From Bacteroides faecium (GTDB taxonomy: Bacteria; Bacteroidota; Bacteroidia; Bacteroidales; Bacteroidaceae): DNA of 64,000 nt. Positions 1 through 8,366 of the stretch are shown here, piece by piece. The translations under genes were made by a program, and so were the position numbers. The stretch spans positions 1,798,001-1,862,000 of the forward strand of contig NZ_CP050831.1 in assembly GCF_012113595.1 (NCBI RefSeq), written 5' to 3'. The notes under the pieces were generated by a model. It was given only the letters and a program-made list of their open reading frames with translations, had not been told where the DNA came from and did not search any database. The first letter of the stretch is position 1, and each line of letters opens with the position of its first letter.

Positions 1-239
1 TTAATCCAGAATTATCGTTTGTTTTACGTCATCCTAGTGTTTTGCATTACACGTGGAAGCCTAAGCCTTGGGAATCTTCTTGTAACCATCCATTTAGAAT
101 AAATTATTTTGTTTATTTGCAAAAACTAGGAAAATCGACTTTTACGTTTAAAGAAAGATTGATGGCTTCTATAGATAAATATATCTTTTGTTTTTTGCTA
201 AGAATAAAAATGAGAGGTCACCAATATTATAAACTATGA
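1..239 (+). CDS. Glycosyltransferase, GT8-like, C-terminal fragment (cut by window edge)
   Basis: The reading frame is open from base 3, so the gene begins upstream of the window and only about 78 residues remain, ending in TGA at 237-239. The stretch LHYTWKPKPWE resembles the C-terminal H-[FY]-T-x-x-x-KPW motif of GT8 (LgtC-type) glycosyltransferases, where the histidine helps bind the metal and sugar-nucleotide. It is followed by a basic tail. It precedes two GT2 genes by 17 bp, which fits a polysaccharide or LPS assembly operon. The family call rests on one motif; the 65-residue version starting at a TTG is an internal fragment, not a separate gene. Confidence 0.6.
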   Translation, partial: NPELSFVLRHPSVLHYTWKPKPWESSCNHPFRINYFVYLQKLGKSTFTFKERLMASIDKYIFCFLLRIKMRGHQYYKL

Positions 240-256
240 TTCTAATAACTTGAAGC

Positions 257-1084
257 ATGGAAAATAATAAAATAATATCTGTTGTAATTCCTTGTTATAA
301 TCAAGCGGAATTTTTACCAGAGACTTTAGACTCTTTAATTGCTCAAGATTATGGAGGCTGGGAAGGTATTATTGTAAATGACGGTTCTTTAGACAATACA
401 GAAGAAGTAGCCTTGGCATATCTAAAGAAAGATCACCGTTTAAGATATATAAAGAAAGAAAATGGAGGACTTTCGTCTGCACGGAATTGTGGGGTAGAAC
501 ACGCTTTGGGAGAATTTATCCTGCCATTAGATTCTGATGATATTATAAAGCCTGAATATCTCTCCAAGGCTATTGAAGCTTTTGAAAGAGAACCACGATT
601 AAAATTAGTTTATTGTCTAGGTTATTGTTTTGGTGTTGTTGCAGAATTGTGGGATCTTGTTTATAAAGATTATAGTTCTTTGTTATTGCAGAATTCTATC
701 TTTTGCTCTGCAATTTATCGAAAAAAAGACTGGCTGCAAATAGGTGGATATGATGAGGGGATGAAAAAAGGATTTGAAGATTGGGAATTTTTTATTCGTC
801 TTTTAGATGATGATAGTTTGGTTTATCAAATACCTACTCCTCTTTTCTATTATAGAACCAAAGAAGTTTCTATGGTTACAGCTACTCGTGCAAAAGATGT
901 TCGTATGGCTTTAGAGGATTATATCTACATGAAACATCGTGATAAATATGAATCACATTTTGGTGGTTTGTTTGATGTGCATCGTGAGATGGTTAAGTTA
1001 AAAAGAAAAAACGATAAATATAAGAATAAATGGTATCGCCGCTTCTTTTATAAATATATCAAATCTAATTTGAGGAAATTTTAG
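257..1084 (+). CDS. Glycosyltransferase family 2
   Basis: A 275-residue GT-A fold glycosyltransferase, predicted cytoplasmic or membrane-associated, transferring a sugar from a nucleotide donor to a growing surface glycan. The N-terminus has the GT2 opening VVIPCYNQAEFLPETLDSL, then VNDGSLDNT, a GGLSSARNCG loop, and the metal-binding DSDD at about residues 92-95. WEFFIRLL, near residue 175, matches the usual acceptor-side acidic motif of the family. The C-terminus is basic (KRKNDKYKNKWYRR), typical of peripheral membrane association. The start ATG at 257 lies 17 bp after the previous stop, so the genes are probably co-transcribed. The sugar and linkage cannot be told from sequence. Confidence 0.85.
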   Translation: MENNKIISVVIPCYNQAEFLPETLDSLIAQDYGGWEGIIVNDGSLDNTEEVALAYLKKDHRLRYIKKENGGLSSARNCGVEHALGEFILPLDSDDIIKPEYLSKAIEAFEREPRLKLVYCLGYCFGVVAELWDLVYKDYSSLLLQNSIFCSAIYRKKDWLQIGGYDEGMKKGFEDWEFFIRLLDDDSLVYQIPTPLFYYRTKEVSMVTATRAKDVRMALEDYIYMKHRDKYESHFGGLFDVHREMVKLKRKNDKYKNKWYRRFFYKYIKSNLRKF

Positions 1085-1198
1085 GCTTGTAATGATAAGA
1101 GTAATACGATAGTTTAAAAAATGAAATTGTAAATGCGGCTTTATTGTGTGTAAATTGTTATATATAAGGATAAATAGTTGAATATAGATTAAGGGAAT

Positions 1199-2047
1199 AT
1201 GCCACGACTGACTATAATAACGATTAATAGAAATGATGCTGAAGGTTTGGAGAGGACCTTGAGAAGTATCTGGGAGAAGCAAACGTTTGGTGATTTGGAG
1301 CACATTGTTATTGATGGAGCTTCGACTGATAATAGTGTTGATGTTATAAGAAAGTATGAACGGAATTTGGCCTATTGGGTATCAGAACCAGATGGAGGAG
1401 TCTATAATGCTATGAATAAAGGTATTGTTAAATCTGGGGGAGATTATTTGCTGTTCTTAAACTCTGGTGATTGGCTCGAAGATGATGTCTTGGCGCGTGT
1501 GTTTAAAAACGATTTTTCTGAGGATATAGTTTATGCTGATTTATATTATTATCGTGAAGCTAATGATGTAGAGCTTGGTTCCTATCCAGATAAATTGACT
1601 CTTCCATTTATATTCACTCATTCTTTAGGACATCCCTCCACTTTTATAAAAAGGGAACTGTTTAAAGATATGTTATATGATGAGAAATATAAAATAATAT
1701 CCGATTGGACATTTTTTGTGAAACAGATACTGCTGTATAACCGTACAACAAAACATCTAAATGTTGCAGTCTCATATTTTAATGTTTATGGGATAAGTTC
1801 TGATCCTAAAAATAAGGATTTAATTTTGCAAGAGCAGTCTGATTTTTTTAAGAATGGTTTTCCATGTCATATTAGTGAGTTTTATCAAGAATATACTGTG
1901 CTTCGAGAAAAGGCTGGAATTCAAGAACAGGCGTTGGATATAATGTCAAAACATAGGATCCAACAATTACTGGATTCTGTTTGGATTCAGAGAAAAGCAC
2001 GACAGTGTATAAAATTATTATTTTGGTTGAGGCGAATATTTGATTAG
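1199..2047 (+). CDS. Glycosyltransferase family 2 (WcaA-like)
   Basis: A 282-residue GT2 enzyme. It opens with LTIITINRNDAEGLERTLRSI, then IDGASTDNSVDVI, the EPDGGVYNAMNKGI loop and the metal-binding region FLNSGDWLEDD. The SEPDGGVYNAMNKGI/FLNSGD variant is characteristic of the WcaA/colanic-acid-type GT2 subgroup common in Bacteroidetes capsule loci. It starts 114 bp after the preceding GT2 gene with an AAGGG stretch shortly before the ATG. The encoding DNA is strongly AT-rich, as in the neighbouring glycan genes. Donor and acceptor are unknown. Confidence 0.85.
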   Translation: MPRLTIITINRNDAEGLERTLRSIWEKQTFGDLEHIVIDGASTDNSVDVIRKYERNLAYWVSEPDGGVYNAMNKGIVKSGGDYLLFLNSGDWLEDDVLARVFKNDFSEDIVYADLYYYREANDVELGSYPDKLTLPFIFTHSLGHPSTFIKRELFKDMLYDEKYKIISDWTFFVKQILLYNRTTKHLNVAVSYFNVYGISSDPKNKDLILQEQSDFFKNGFPCHISEFYQEYTVLREKAGIQEQALDIMSKHRIQQLLDSVWIQRKARQCIKLLFWLRRIFD

Positions 2048-2118
2048 AGCATACTTTAGGGTTGATAGGCTTTATCTCCTCATGAGGTATTTGGATTATA
2101 CAAACAAAAAAATATACT

Positions 2119-3834
2119 ATGTTAGAGAAGCGATTGTGTTTTTATTTCTTGTTTACTTTGTGCTTTTTTATTTCATTAGGACAACTTTGTCATATACTAG
2201 ATATTTATGGCTCTAATGATTGGATAGCCCAAGTATGTCGGCTAGGTGATGCGATGCTATTATCACTTCCTTTGTTCTGCCGAAAAAAAAGAATAATGTT
2301 ATTTTATTTATTATTTATAAGTTTTTTTCTTTTATCTATAGTATGGTATTTTCGTACTTATTCAACGATAATGCCATTAAGTTCTTATCTGCTATTGGTA
2401 AACTTGAAAGGGCTCGGTGGAAGTATTGTTGCCTTAATAAGATGGGAAGACGTTCGCGTTGTTATATCATTTTGGTTAGTGTTTGTTTTTTATTGTTGGG
2501 TGGATAAGAAATATCAAGATATAGGTCGGGAAAAGATAAAAGGAATTGTAGCGTTTTCCCTTGTAGGACTAATGGTTATATTTGTGATTATACCTTATTT
2601 CCCTAATAGACGTTCGGTGGAGAAACAGCCTAAATATATATATCCGCTTGATGCAGCAGAGGGATTTAAGGAATTTGGATTGGTTAATTATTGGATTTAT
2701 CAGTTCTCATTGTTTCATGGTGTTTCAAATGATGAAAAAATATATGCGGATAAATTTATAAAAAAGAATGTTTATGAAAGAAAGGCAAGTGCTTCTGATT
2801 CAATAACTCATAAATACAAGAATTTGATTCTTATATTAGTCGAATCTTTTCAAAGTTGGCCTATTGGTTTGGAAGTTGATGGGATTGAGGTCACTCCATA
2901 TATTAATAGTCTTGTGAATAGAGATGATTGCCTTTATTTCTCTAATATGATGCCGCAAGTAAAAGATGGGCGTTCTAGTGATGCTCAACTTATTATTAAT
3001 ACAGGACTTTTGCCGTTAAGAGTTGGAGCTGCCTCTAGTCTATGCTCTACGAATACATTTCCTTCTCTTCCCAAAGCCTTAAAAGAGAAAGGGTATTGTA
3101 CAGTTTCTTTTGTTTGTGATGGAGCAAATTATTGGAATCAGGGAAAAATGTCTTCTGCTTATGGATTTGATCATCTTTATGATCGTATGAAACTCAATGC
3201 TGCGTGGAAAGCGGCAGATGAGGTTTTATTTGAGCGAAGTATTCCGTTGTTGAAATCATTAAAGAAGCCTTTTTATGCTCAGATTGTAACAATAGCAAGT
3301 CATAGTCCATATAATAAACCTCTTTTTTCTAATACTCCTTTGTTATGTCAAAAGTTTGAAAATGAAGAGGTCAAGTATTATTTGAATGCCTTGCAATATG
3401 TTGATCATTGTATTGATGAATTTATAAATAATCTGAAAAAAGAAGGCTTGTATGATAATAGTATTATAGTTATTACTGGTGACCATGAACAAGTTTCTTT
3501 GAATATGTATGAAGGACGTAAACAGGTAAAGGGCGAAGATTATTTTATACCTTTTATAGTCTTGAATACTTCTTTTAATTCTAAATTTTCAGATAAGGTA
3601 ATAGGACAGATGGATGTTTACCCTTCTTTATTGGAGTTGATGGAGTGTTCTAACTATTTTTGGAAAGGATTGGGAGAAAGTGTTTTTGGGGATACGATTA
3701 GTGATTTTGCTACTTTTCGTACCGGTATACCTGCTGGTGGTAGGGTTGTTCCAGACTCAGTGAAAGAATATAGAAAGGAGTGTTGGCGGATTTCGGATAT
3801 TCTTCTCCGGATGGATTATTTTAAAAAAGAATAA
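2119..3834 (+). CDS. LTA-synthase-like membrane phosphotransferase (sulfatase fold)
   Basis: A 571-residue protein with about five N-terminal membrane helices (residues roughly 5-175) and an extracytoplasmic alkaline-phosphatase/sulfatase domain from about residue 230. Visible active-site elements are LILVESFQSWP (metal-binding Glu), a nucleophile segment RSSDAQ, IASHSPYN and ITGDHEQVS. Members move phosphoglycerol, phosphoethanolamine or related groups from lipids onto glycans or lipids; in a Gram-negative the likely acceptor is LPS, capsule or lipid A. In LtaS the nucleophile is threonine in a GKTSD-type motif; here the equivalent seems to be serine. It closes the plus-strand glycan operon and is followed by a terminator hairpin. 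Confidence 0.8.
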   Translation: MLEKRLCFYFLFTLCFFISLGQLCHILDIYGSNDWIAQVCRLGDAMLLSLPLFCRKKRIMLFYLLFISFFLLSIVWYFRTYSTIMPLSSYLLLVNLKGLGGSIVALIRWEDVRVVISFWLVFVFYCWVDKKYQDIGREKIKGIVAFSLVGLMVIFVIIPYFPNRRSVEKQPKYIYPLDAAEGFKEFGLVNYWIYQFSLFHGVSNDEKIYADKFIKKNVYERKASASDSITHKYKNLILILVESFQSWPIGLEVDGIEVTPYINSLVNRDDCLYFSNMMPQVKDGRSSDAQLIINTGLLPLRVGAASSLCSTNTFPSLPKALKEKGYCTVSFVCDGANYWNQGKMSSAYGFDHLYDRMKLNAAWKAADEVLFERSIPLLKSLKKPFYAQIVTIASHSPYNKPLFSNTPLLCQKFENEEVKYYLNALQYVDHCIDEFINNLKKEGLYDNSIIVITGDHEQVSLNMYEGRKQVKGEDYFIPFIVLNTSFNSKFSDKVIGQMDVYPSLLELMECSNYFWKGLGESVFGDTISDFATFRTGIPAGGRVVPDSVKEYRKECWRISDILLRMDYFKKE

Positions 3835-3859
3835 AGCTAAAATTCTAGCTTTATTCTTT
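3830..3859 (+). terminator. Terminator of the glycan operon
   Basis: AATAAAGCTA (3830-3839) pairs with TAGCTTTATT (3846-3855) around a six-base loop and is followed by a T-rich stretch. It overlaps the stop codon of the LTA-synthase-like gene and separates it from the convergent LicD-like gene. Confidence 0.55.
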
Positions 3860-3915
3860 CAATAAGTTACCTGTTATTGTAAATTATGATGTGTATTTAT
3901 ATAACGCAGTGGCTT

Positions 3916-4545
3916 TTATTTTATGATTTTGTATATAGGTCTAAATAAGAATCTTCTGTGTTGTTCCAAATAAGTTCCTCTTTTGTCTTCATCATTTGAT
4001 GGTGAGTTACTAATTGGAGTTTGCCAATCTTTACCATACCAAAATTCAAGCAGCTTTATGCTGTGGTTGGGAATTTTAAAGGTTTCACCTAAAAAAATCA
4101 TCTTTTTAGTACAACGAAAATATTTTCGAGGTATGATACGGTAAAGGTATCTTACGTAAAAAGGGCTTATCAAGCCTTTTAGTTTGTTTACAATATACAC
4201 GTCGATGTATACATTGTTTCTAATAAATGAATAAATCACATTCTTTTCATACCGACATAGCTTTAGCCCTGCTTGAGATAATTCCGGAATAACTTCTACT
4301 AACTTTTCTTCTTCAAACGTACAAGTGTCGATGTCAATATCGTGTTTGATGAATTGTTGTTCGCGAATAGCTCCTAACAAGGTTCCATGCATAAGTAGAA
4401 ATTTGATGCCTCTCTTGTCTAGGACTGCTTTAAAATCTAATAGATTCTGTTTTGCGATAGAACTGTCTATTATGATAGAATTTTCATAAGTGAGATCAAT
4501 CTCATCAAAATGAAAAGGCTGCTCTTTTATTATTATTTGTCCCAT
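3916..4545 (-). CDS. LicD-like nucleotidyltransferase-fold phosphotransferase
   Basis: A 209-residue protein of the LicD/fukutin-related nucleotidyltransferase group. The diagnostic stretch is LMHGTLLGAIREQQFIKHD followed by IDID, corresponding to the G-[TS]-LLGA-x-R...DDDID signature that places two catalytic aspartates. The family transfers phosphocholine or a similar phospho-substituent onto surface glycans. C-terminal KLLEFWYGKDWQTP is also usual for the family. It is transcribed toward the glycosyltransferase operon and has its own promoter just inside the gap before the IS66 element. The first Asp of the DDDID triplet is His here (KHDIDID), so the exact metal site differs and chemistry is inferred. 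Confidence 0.7.
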   Translation of the reverse strand: MGQIIIKEQPFHFDEIDLTYENSIIIDSSIAKQNLLDFKAVLDKRGIKFLLMHGTLLGAIREQQFIKHDIDIDTCTFEEEKLVEVIPELSQAGLKLCRYEKNVIYSFIRNNVYIDVYIVNKLKGLISPFYVRYLYRIIPRKYFRCTKKMIFLGETFKIPNHSIKLLEFWYGKDWQTPISNSPSNDEDKRGTYLEQHRRFLFRPIYKIIK

Positions 4546-4573
4546 ATTAATCTTTGTGTTATAAAAATTTGTG

Positions 4574-4607
4574 CAAATATATATAATATTTTTGGTTCTT
4601 CGTCAAA
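4574..4607 (-). promoter_or_regulatory. Promoter of the LicD-like gene
   Basis: On the minus strand TATATTTG (4574-4581) matches the Bacteroides -7 consensus TAnnTTTG, and TTTG (4604-4607) lies 22 bp upstream as a -33 element, slightly wider than the usual 19-21. The ATG is about 28 bp downstream. Confidence 0.5.
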
Positions 4608-4638
4608 TTTGGTGGTACTTCTTCTACTGTGAATAAAG

Positions 4639-4660
4639 GTAAGCGAACGGTCAACTCCGT
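4639..4660 (+). repeat. IS66 terminal inverted repeat, left
   Basis: Twenty of 22 bases match the right repeat in inverted orientation; the two differences are at the ninth and nineteenth positions. It lies 127 bp beyond the transposase stop codon. Confidence 0.85.
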
Positions 4661-4765
4661 ATTGTAGTCAATAATAAAATCCTAAGATTTCCTAATTTTA
4701 TGTGGAGATTTTCCCTTATCTGGTGGATGTCGATGATTTCATAGTTTTCGTGGATTTAAAGGATT

Positions 4766-6433
4766 TCAAAGTAGTCCTACTGCTTTCAAGTTATCAGGAA
4801 GCAAATCTGCTATATCCTTGGTGTAGTCTTCATCATAATCATGGACATGGTCCAAGAAGTAAATCATCCACGTTCTGAAGTCTACGCCGGCAGCTTTGCA
4901 GCATCCCATAAAACTATAAATAATAGCCGTGCTTTCTGCTGTATCGTCATTTTGACAGAATAAGTAGTTTTTTCTTCCCACGGCAACGGGTCTTGCCGCA
5001 TTTTCAATCCCATTATTATCAATATTATATCTACCATCCAAATGATAACGGGATAACTTGTTGAAGCGGTTGTAAGTATATAAAATAGCCTTTTCGATGG
5101 GACTGCCTTTGATGACCCTGGCATGTTCGGCGACCAACCATTTTTCAAACCGGACCATAATAGGATACGCCAAACGTACTCTTAGTTTTGCCGCGTCTTC
5201 AAACGAAAGAGCCTGATCTTTAATCTGTCGTTCTACCTCATAGAGTAATTGGATTTGCTCCAGGGCGCTTTCCGCACGTTCCTTGTCATTCTTAATCGCG
5301 TCAGAGAATTTTCTTCTGGCATGCGCCCAGCAAGATAACAGGATAACCCCTTTCTTCCCGTCCAGTAATTCATATCGTTCATAACCATCGGTTTGGAGAG
5401 CGCCTTGATATCCGCTAAAGAGCTTGAGAACTACTTCTCCACTTCTGGAACCTTTATCCCAATAAAAATACTGTCGCCCGCACATAGGATCCCGCACAAG
5501 CCAGAGATATCCTTTTACTGTCTTGTGTTTATCACTGCGTACCACAGGAAGTGTGGTCTCATCACACTGCAAATAATCGGTTTTCTTCATTAACTCCCAT
5601 AATCGGAAGTGCAAGGGCATGAGCAGGCCGCTTACTTCCTGGAACCATCCTAGGATAGTAGGCTCCGGGATTTTTATGCCTGAGCGCTCAAACTGTTTGT
5701 GTTGCCGGTAGAATGGTATGTGGTCAACGTACATATCTACCATAAGGTCAGCAAGCAAGGATGACGAGGCATAACTCTTTGCGATTGGTTTGACCGGGCA
5801 ATCAGCCATAACAATGACATGGTCCGCTTTGCGTATGGCTTTATGACGATAGGTGCGAAGTACATAGAACTTTGCGGGTTCTTTTATCAGGACTTCTGTG
5901 TACAGTGGTTCCTTCCCATCCAGCAAATCCCATTCTTCCGGGTTGTAACCTTCCGGATATACATGCTCGATTTTACGTTCCAAGTTTTCCGGAAGAGCTT
6001 TGCGCACAGCGGTCTTCTTAGCTTTCTCCATGCGCCTGGCCCTTGCCTCTTTACCTGACCTTATTTCTTTCTCGGCTTTGGCAGCCGCTTCCTTTTCTCC
6101 GGGCAACAGGTCAACACCCTCAAAAAGTTCCAATTGGCGTGCCTGGGGATCCGGATTGATGTAACGCTCCGATTTCCCTCCATACAGTTGACGTTTGAGA
6201 TAGTCCACTTGCTTTTCCAGTTGGGCAATGCGGGCCTCCTTTTTCTCGAGTAATGCCTCTTTCTTGTTGATTATGGTGTCTTTTGCCGCCAATTGCTCCT
6301 TGTAAGCCTGCTGTGCTTTTTCAGGAGTCATGTTTTGAGATGACCGTAACCGGCTGTTCTCTTGAAACAGCCGGTCACGGTCAGCCATTAATTGGCGTAT
6401 AAGTTCATCCTTGTCAATGGTGTTTTCGAGCAT
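4766..6433 (-). CDS. tnpC: IS66 transposase TnpC
   Basis: A 555-residue IS66 DDE transposase. An N-terminal coiled coil (about residues 20-85, ending KQVDYLKRQLYGGKSERY) is the usual leucine-zipper region. It is followed by a zinc-binding/linker region and the catalytic domain with LQCDETTLPV (first Asp), LQTDGYERYELL (second Asp) and GIENAARPVAVGRKNYLF (Glu). The C-terminal tail carries the IS66 C-terminal domain. Length and all motifs look intact. It lies 101 bp after the end of the tnpB remnant. Activity would also need the TnpA and TnpB accessory products. Confidence 0.93.
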   Translation of the reverse strand: MLENTIDKDELIRQLMADRDRLFQENSRLRSSQNMTPEKAQQAYKEQLAAKDTIINKKEALLEKKEARIAQLEKQVDYLKRQLYGGKSERYINPDPQARQLELFEGVDLLPGEKEAAAKAEKEIRSGKEARARRMEKAKKTAVRKALPENLERKIEHVYPEGYNPEEWDLLDGKEPLYTEVLIKEPAKFYVLRTYRHKAIRKADHVIVMADCPVKPIAKSYASSSLLADLMVDMYVDHIPFYRQHKQFERSGIKIPEPTILGWFQEVSGLLMPLHFRLWELMKKTDYLQCDETTLPVVRSDKHKTVKGYLWLVRDPMCGRQYFYWDKGSRSGEVVLKLFSGYQGALQTDGYERYELLDGKKGVILLSCWAHARRKFSDAIKNDKERAESALEQIQLLYEVERQIKDQALSFEDAAKLRVRLAYPIMVRFEKWLVAEHARVIKGSPIEKAILYTYNRFNKLSRYHLDGRYNIDNNGIENAARPVAVGRKNYLFCQNDDTAESTAIIYSFMGCCKAAGVDFRTWMIYFLDHVHDYDEDYTKDIADLLPDNLKAVGLL

Positions 6434-6534
6434 GAGCCGTTTGTTTTAACGATATAAAGATACAAAAATAAACGAAATTGCCCGGACATATTTATGACTA
6501 TTTTCTATTATTCTTTTGATTTTGAAGTTATATC

Positions 6535-6897
6535 TTATTTTGCTGGAATCCATCTCTTCCGGCGTTTGACTTTCTGCGCATCTATCCCTTGGACCATTAA
6601 GACCAGGTCACTCCAAAGGGTTTCATGAGACACTGCTTTACCCTCCTGGAAATCTATTCGGGGCAGGGAGAAATGACCTATGGATAGTTTCATGTGGTAA
6701 ATCACCAAACCGCCATACTCCATGTGAAGAATCTTCATTCCAGTACAAAGCTTATTGATAAAAATAAACGCATCGCCATCTTAAACATCCATTCCCATCT
6801 GATTGGTAACGATGCCACTAAGAGTATAGAAACTTTTGCGCATATCCGTAGGATAAGGGTATAAATAAAATCGGTCTGAGGCTGTAAGACTAAACAT
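6535..6897 (-). pseudogene. tnpB: IS66 TnpB with internal stop codon
   Basis: TnpB is the small IS66 accessory protein of about 115-120 residues. Translation from the ATG at 6897-6895 gives MFSLTASDRFYLYPYPTDMR and continues to residue 38, where TAA at 6783-6781 stops the frame. The same frame then resumes as DGDAFIFINK and runs to the normal end KRRKRWIPAK at 6535, giving 120 codons before the terminal stop. The stop lies in the segment that normally reads GRDPLSGDVFIFIN, so it is a nonsense mutation and not a frameshift. The start overlaps the last codons of tnpA, as in intact IS66 elements. A 67-residue internal ORF starting at 6738 is the surviving C-terminal part. Confidence 0.88.
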
Positions 6898-7255
6898 GGG
6901 GGTAAGGTTTTAAGGTGAGTAAGTGCTTAAGTATTTCTAAATCACAGACACTCTCCAGTTGTAATATGACGCCGTTAGAGTAGGTTATCTTTATATCCTG
7001 GGGCTTAAACACCGGTTTTTTCATTATTGGTTCAACCGGGGAACCGGTAAGGCAGCTAACCGCCCCGGGGCTTATGGGAATAAACTCTCTTGGAGTATCC
7101 AAGGAGGAAACGGCTTGCACCTTAAGGGTTTTAATCCAATAATAGAACCTATTCTCTTGAATACCGCGTTCTCTGCAAAATTCACGAACACTTACACCCG
7201 AGGAGGCGTATTCATTGTAAAGGTGCTTGAAATAATCTAATGTCCAATATACCAT
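6890..7255 (-). CDS. tnpA: IS66 accessory protein TnpA
   Basis: A 121-residue accessory protein of IS66 elements. SSGVSVREFCRERGIQENRF followed by YYWIKTL is the helix-turn-helix of the family (SVxxYCxxxGIxxxxFYxWxKR). I chose the ATG at 7255 because MVYWTLDYFKHLYNEYASSG aligns with the usual start and because a TATCTTTG promoter box lies at 7273-7280; the longer start at 7288 would lie upstream of that promoter. Its stop codon overlaps the tnpB start by a few bases. Its role in transposition is not well defined. Confidence 0.82.
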   Translation of the reverse strand: MVYWTLDYFKHLYNEYASSGVSVREFCRERGIQENRFYYWIKTLKVQAVSSLDTPREFIPISPGAVSCLTGSPVEPIMKKPVFKPQDIKITYSNGVILQLESVCDLEILKHLLTLKPYPHV

Positions 7256-7272
7256 AATATTCGGTTTGAACG

Positions 7273-7280
7273 CAAAGATA
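7273..7280 (-). promoter_or_regulatory. -7 box of the IS66 tnpA promoter
   Basis: CAAAGATA on the plus strand is TATCTTTG on the minus strand, a full match to the Bacteroides -7 consensus, 18 bp before the chosen tnpA start. No clear -33 box is seen; that region falls in the terminal repeat. Confidence 0.45.
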
Positions 7281-7304
7281 GGAACCATGAACGATTATTT
7301 ATAG

Positions 7305-7326
7305 ACGCAGTTGACCGATCGCTTAC
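7305..7326 (-). repeat. IS66 terminal inverted repeat, right
   Basis: Reads GTAAGCGATCGGTCAACTGC inward on the minus strand and matches the left end at 20 of 22 positions. The tnpA promoter box starts 25 bp inside it. Confidence 0.85.
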
Positions 7327-7486
7327 GTTCATATGGCGATATAGTTTGAGATTGCAGAACAAATATAGGCATAGAACAACACAGGAAAAAAGGTTTTATA
7401 GGTTTTTCAGAGAGAAGATGAAAAAAAGTCAAAACTATGTAGAGATTATTGAGCGGGTGCCCTGGTTTACAAATTGAATTCAGCAC

Positions 7487-7668
7487 CTACTAGAAACGAT
7501 TTTTCATTTTCATTTCTCATATTCTCATGATTTTGACATAAGTAATAGATAATGAATGTAATAAACTATGAGAAATGCTTTCCGAAAATGGCATTTCTCA
7601 TAGTTTTCTTCGCAAAATGACCCTAATTTTGCTTATTTCTCATACTCATTGGAATCATTTCTCATAGT
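7487..7668 (+). repeat. Left 181-bp inverted arm carrying TTTCTCATAG motifs
   Basis: This block is an imperfect inverted copy of 8581-8761, colinear apart from one single-base indel. The outermost 48 bp match at 44 positions; positions 7562-7605 match the partner at about 38 of 44. It contains at least five copies of an [AT]TTCTCAT[AG] motif in either orientation, including a perfect 16-bp hairpin AAACTATGAGAAATGC...GCATTTCTCATAGTTT (7563-7606). Its inner end overlaps the 3' end of the HU-like gene: the last codons (YYEK and stop) are formed by one CTATGAGAAATGA copy. It fills most of the gap between the IS66 element and the HU-like gene, where I see no other gene. Confidence 0.85.
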
Positions 7669-8266
7669 ACCCCGGACCCGGTACATAGATAGGTTGTGTT
7701 GGTTTTCCGATATTTTGCAACTTGCCTTCTGCTTTCAATCTGCGTATTTGTCGGCTGGCCATACTTTGAGTGAAGCAGCAAATTGACTGCATATTAGTAC
7801 GGGTTAATACGGGATTCGTTGCAAAATATTCAGTGAGTTCCCGGTCGATCTCTTCTTCTGAAAGAGATGCGGAGTGCGGTTTATATTTTGAGCGTCGTAG
7901 GTGTGTGTCCATGCACGAACTCTTTAAATCTCTGTCAGCTTGGAAGTTGATGGATTTAAATTTCACTTTGTCGGCACGGGTAGTAAGTGAGTGTATGGGT
8001 TCGGTGGCTTGCAATGTGATTTGAAAATAACCGATTCCATCCAGATGTACTCTTTCTCCTTCTCGAAGATGATTGCCCATGCATCTGCTCAGTTCCATTA
8101 ACATTGCTTCTACTTCTGCTTTTCCGAAGGTAGTTGCCATGTGGATTTCTCTTGCCAGTCTTTGAGTGGTGACATGTTGAAAATTAACCACCCGCGGGTG
8201 ATAACTTGGTTCTTCCCCTTCTTTTTCCGGTTGGGGATTCTTATAAAACTCGAATTGTATTGCCAT
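7655..8266 (-). CDS. HU-like (HU-HIG type) DNA-binding protein
   Basis: A 203-residue protein with an N-terminal HU/IHF-type domain (about residues 1-125). It contains the opening MAIQFEFYKNP, RLAREIHMATTFGKAEVEAML and GERVHLDGIGYFQITL, the helix and beta-arm features of the long HU variants common in Bacteroides. About residues 145-203 form a second, winged-helix-like region (NPVLTRTNMQSICCFTQSMASRQIRRL). It probably binds and bends DNA; the two inverted arms around it and the palindrome array in its leader are obvious candidate targets, but this is inference. It is divergent from the VirE-type gene. The promoter at 8463-8493 gives it a leader of about 190 nt. Confidence 0.8.
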   Translation of the reverse strand: MAIQFEFYKNPQPEKEGEEPSYHPRVVNFQHVTTQRLAREIHMATTFGKAEVEAMLMELSRCMGNHLREGERVHLDGIGYFQITLQATEPIHSLTTRADKVKFKSINFQADRDLKSSCMDTHLRRSKYKPHSASLSEEEIDRELTEYFATNPVLTRTNMQSICCFTQSMASRQIRRLKAEGKLQNIGKPTQPIYVPGPGYYEK

Positions 8267-8366
8267 TGCTTTTTTTATTTAATAGTGATTGATATGTTAT
8301 GTTACTTATGTTGTTGTTACATCTTGCTTTCATTATTTTATTTTCCTATTGGCATCTTTATCGTTC

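Larger units (their letters stand above)
4639..7326 (-). mobile_element. IS66-family insertion sequence, 2688 bp
   Basis: The element has three genes in the IS66 order tnpA-tnpB-tnpC read on the minus strand and is bounded by inverted repeats that begin GTAAGCGAACGGTCAACTCC at 4639 and GTAAGCGATCGGTCAACTGC read inward from 7326. The ends GTAAGCG...CGGT are the family's classic termini. The 8 bases outside the two ends (GAATAAAG and GTTCATAT) do not match, so there is no target duplication. tnpB is interrupted by a stop codon, so transposition competence is doubtful although tnpC is full length. Confidence 0.92.

Noticed and set aside
7295..7486. 63-residue minus-strand ORF beside the IS66 end
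   Set aside because: It runs across the right terminal repeat into outside DNA, so it is not part of either unit, and has no features.
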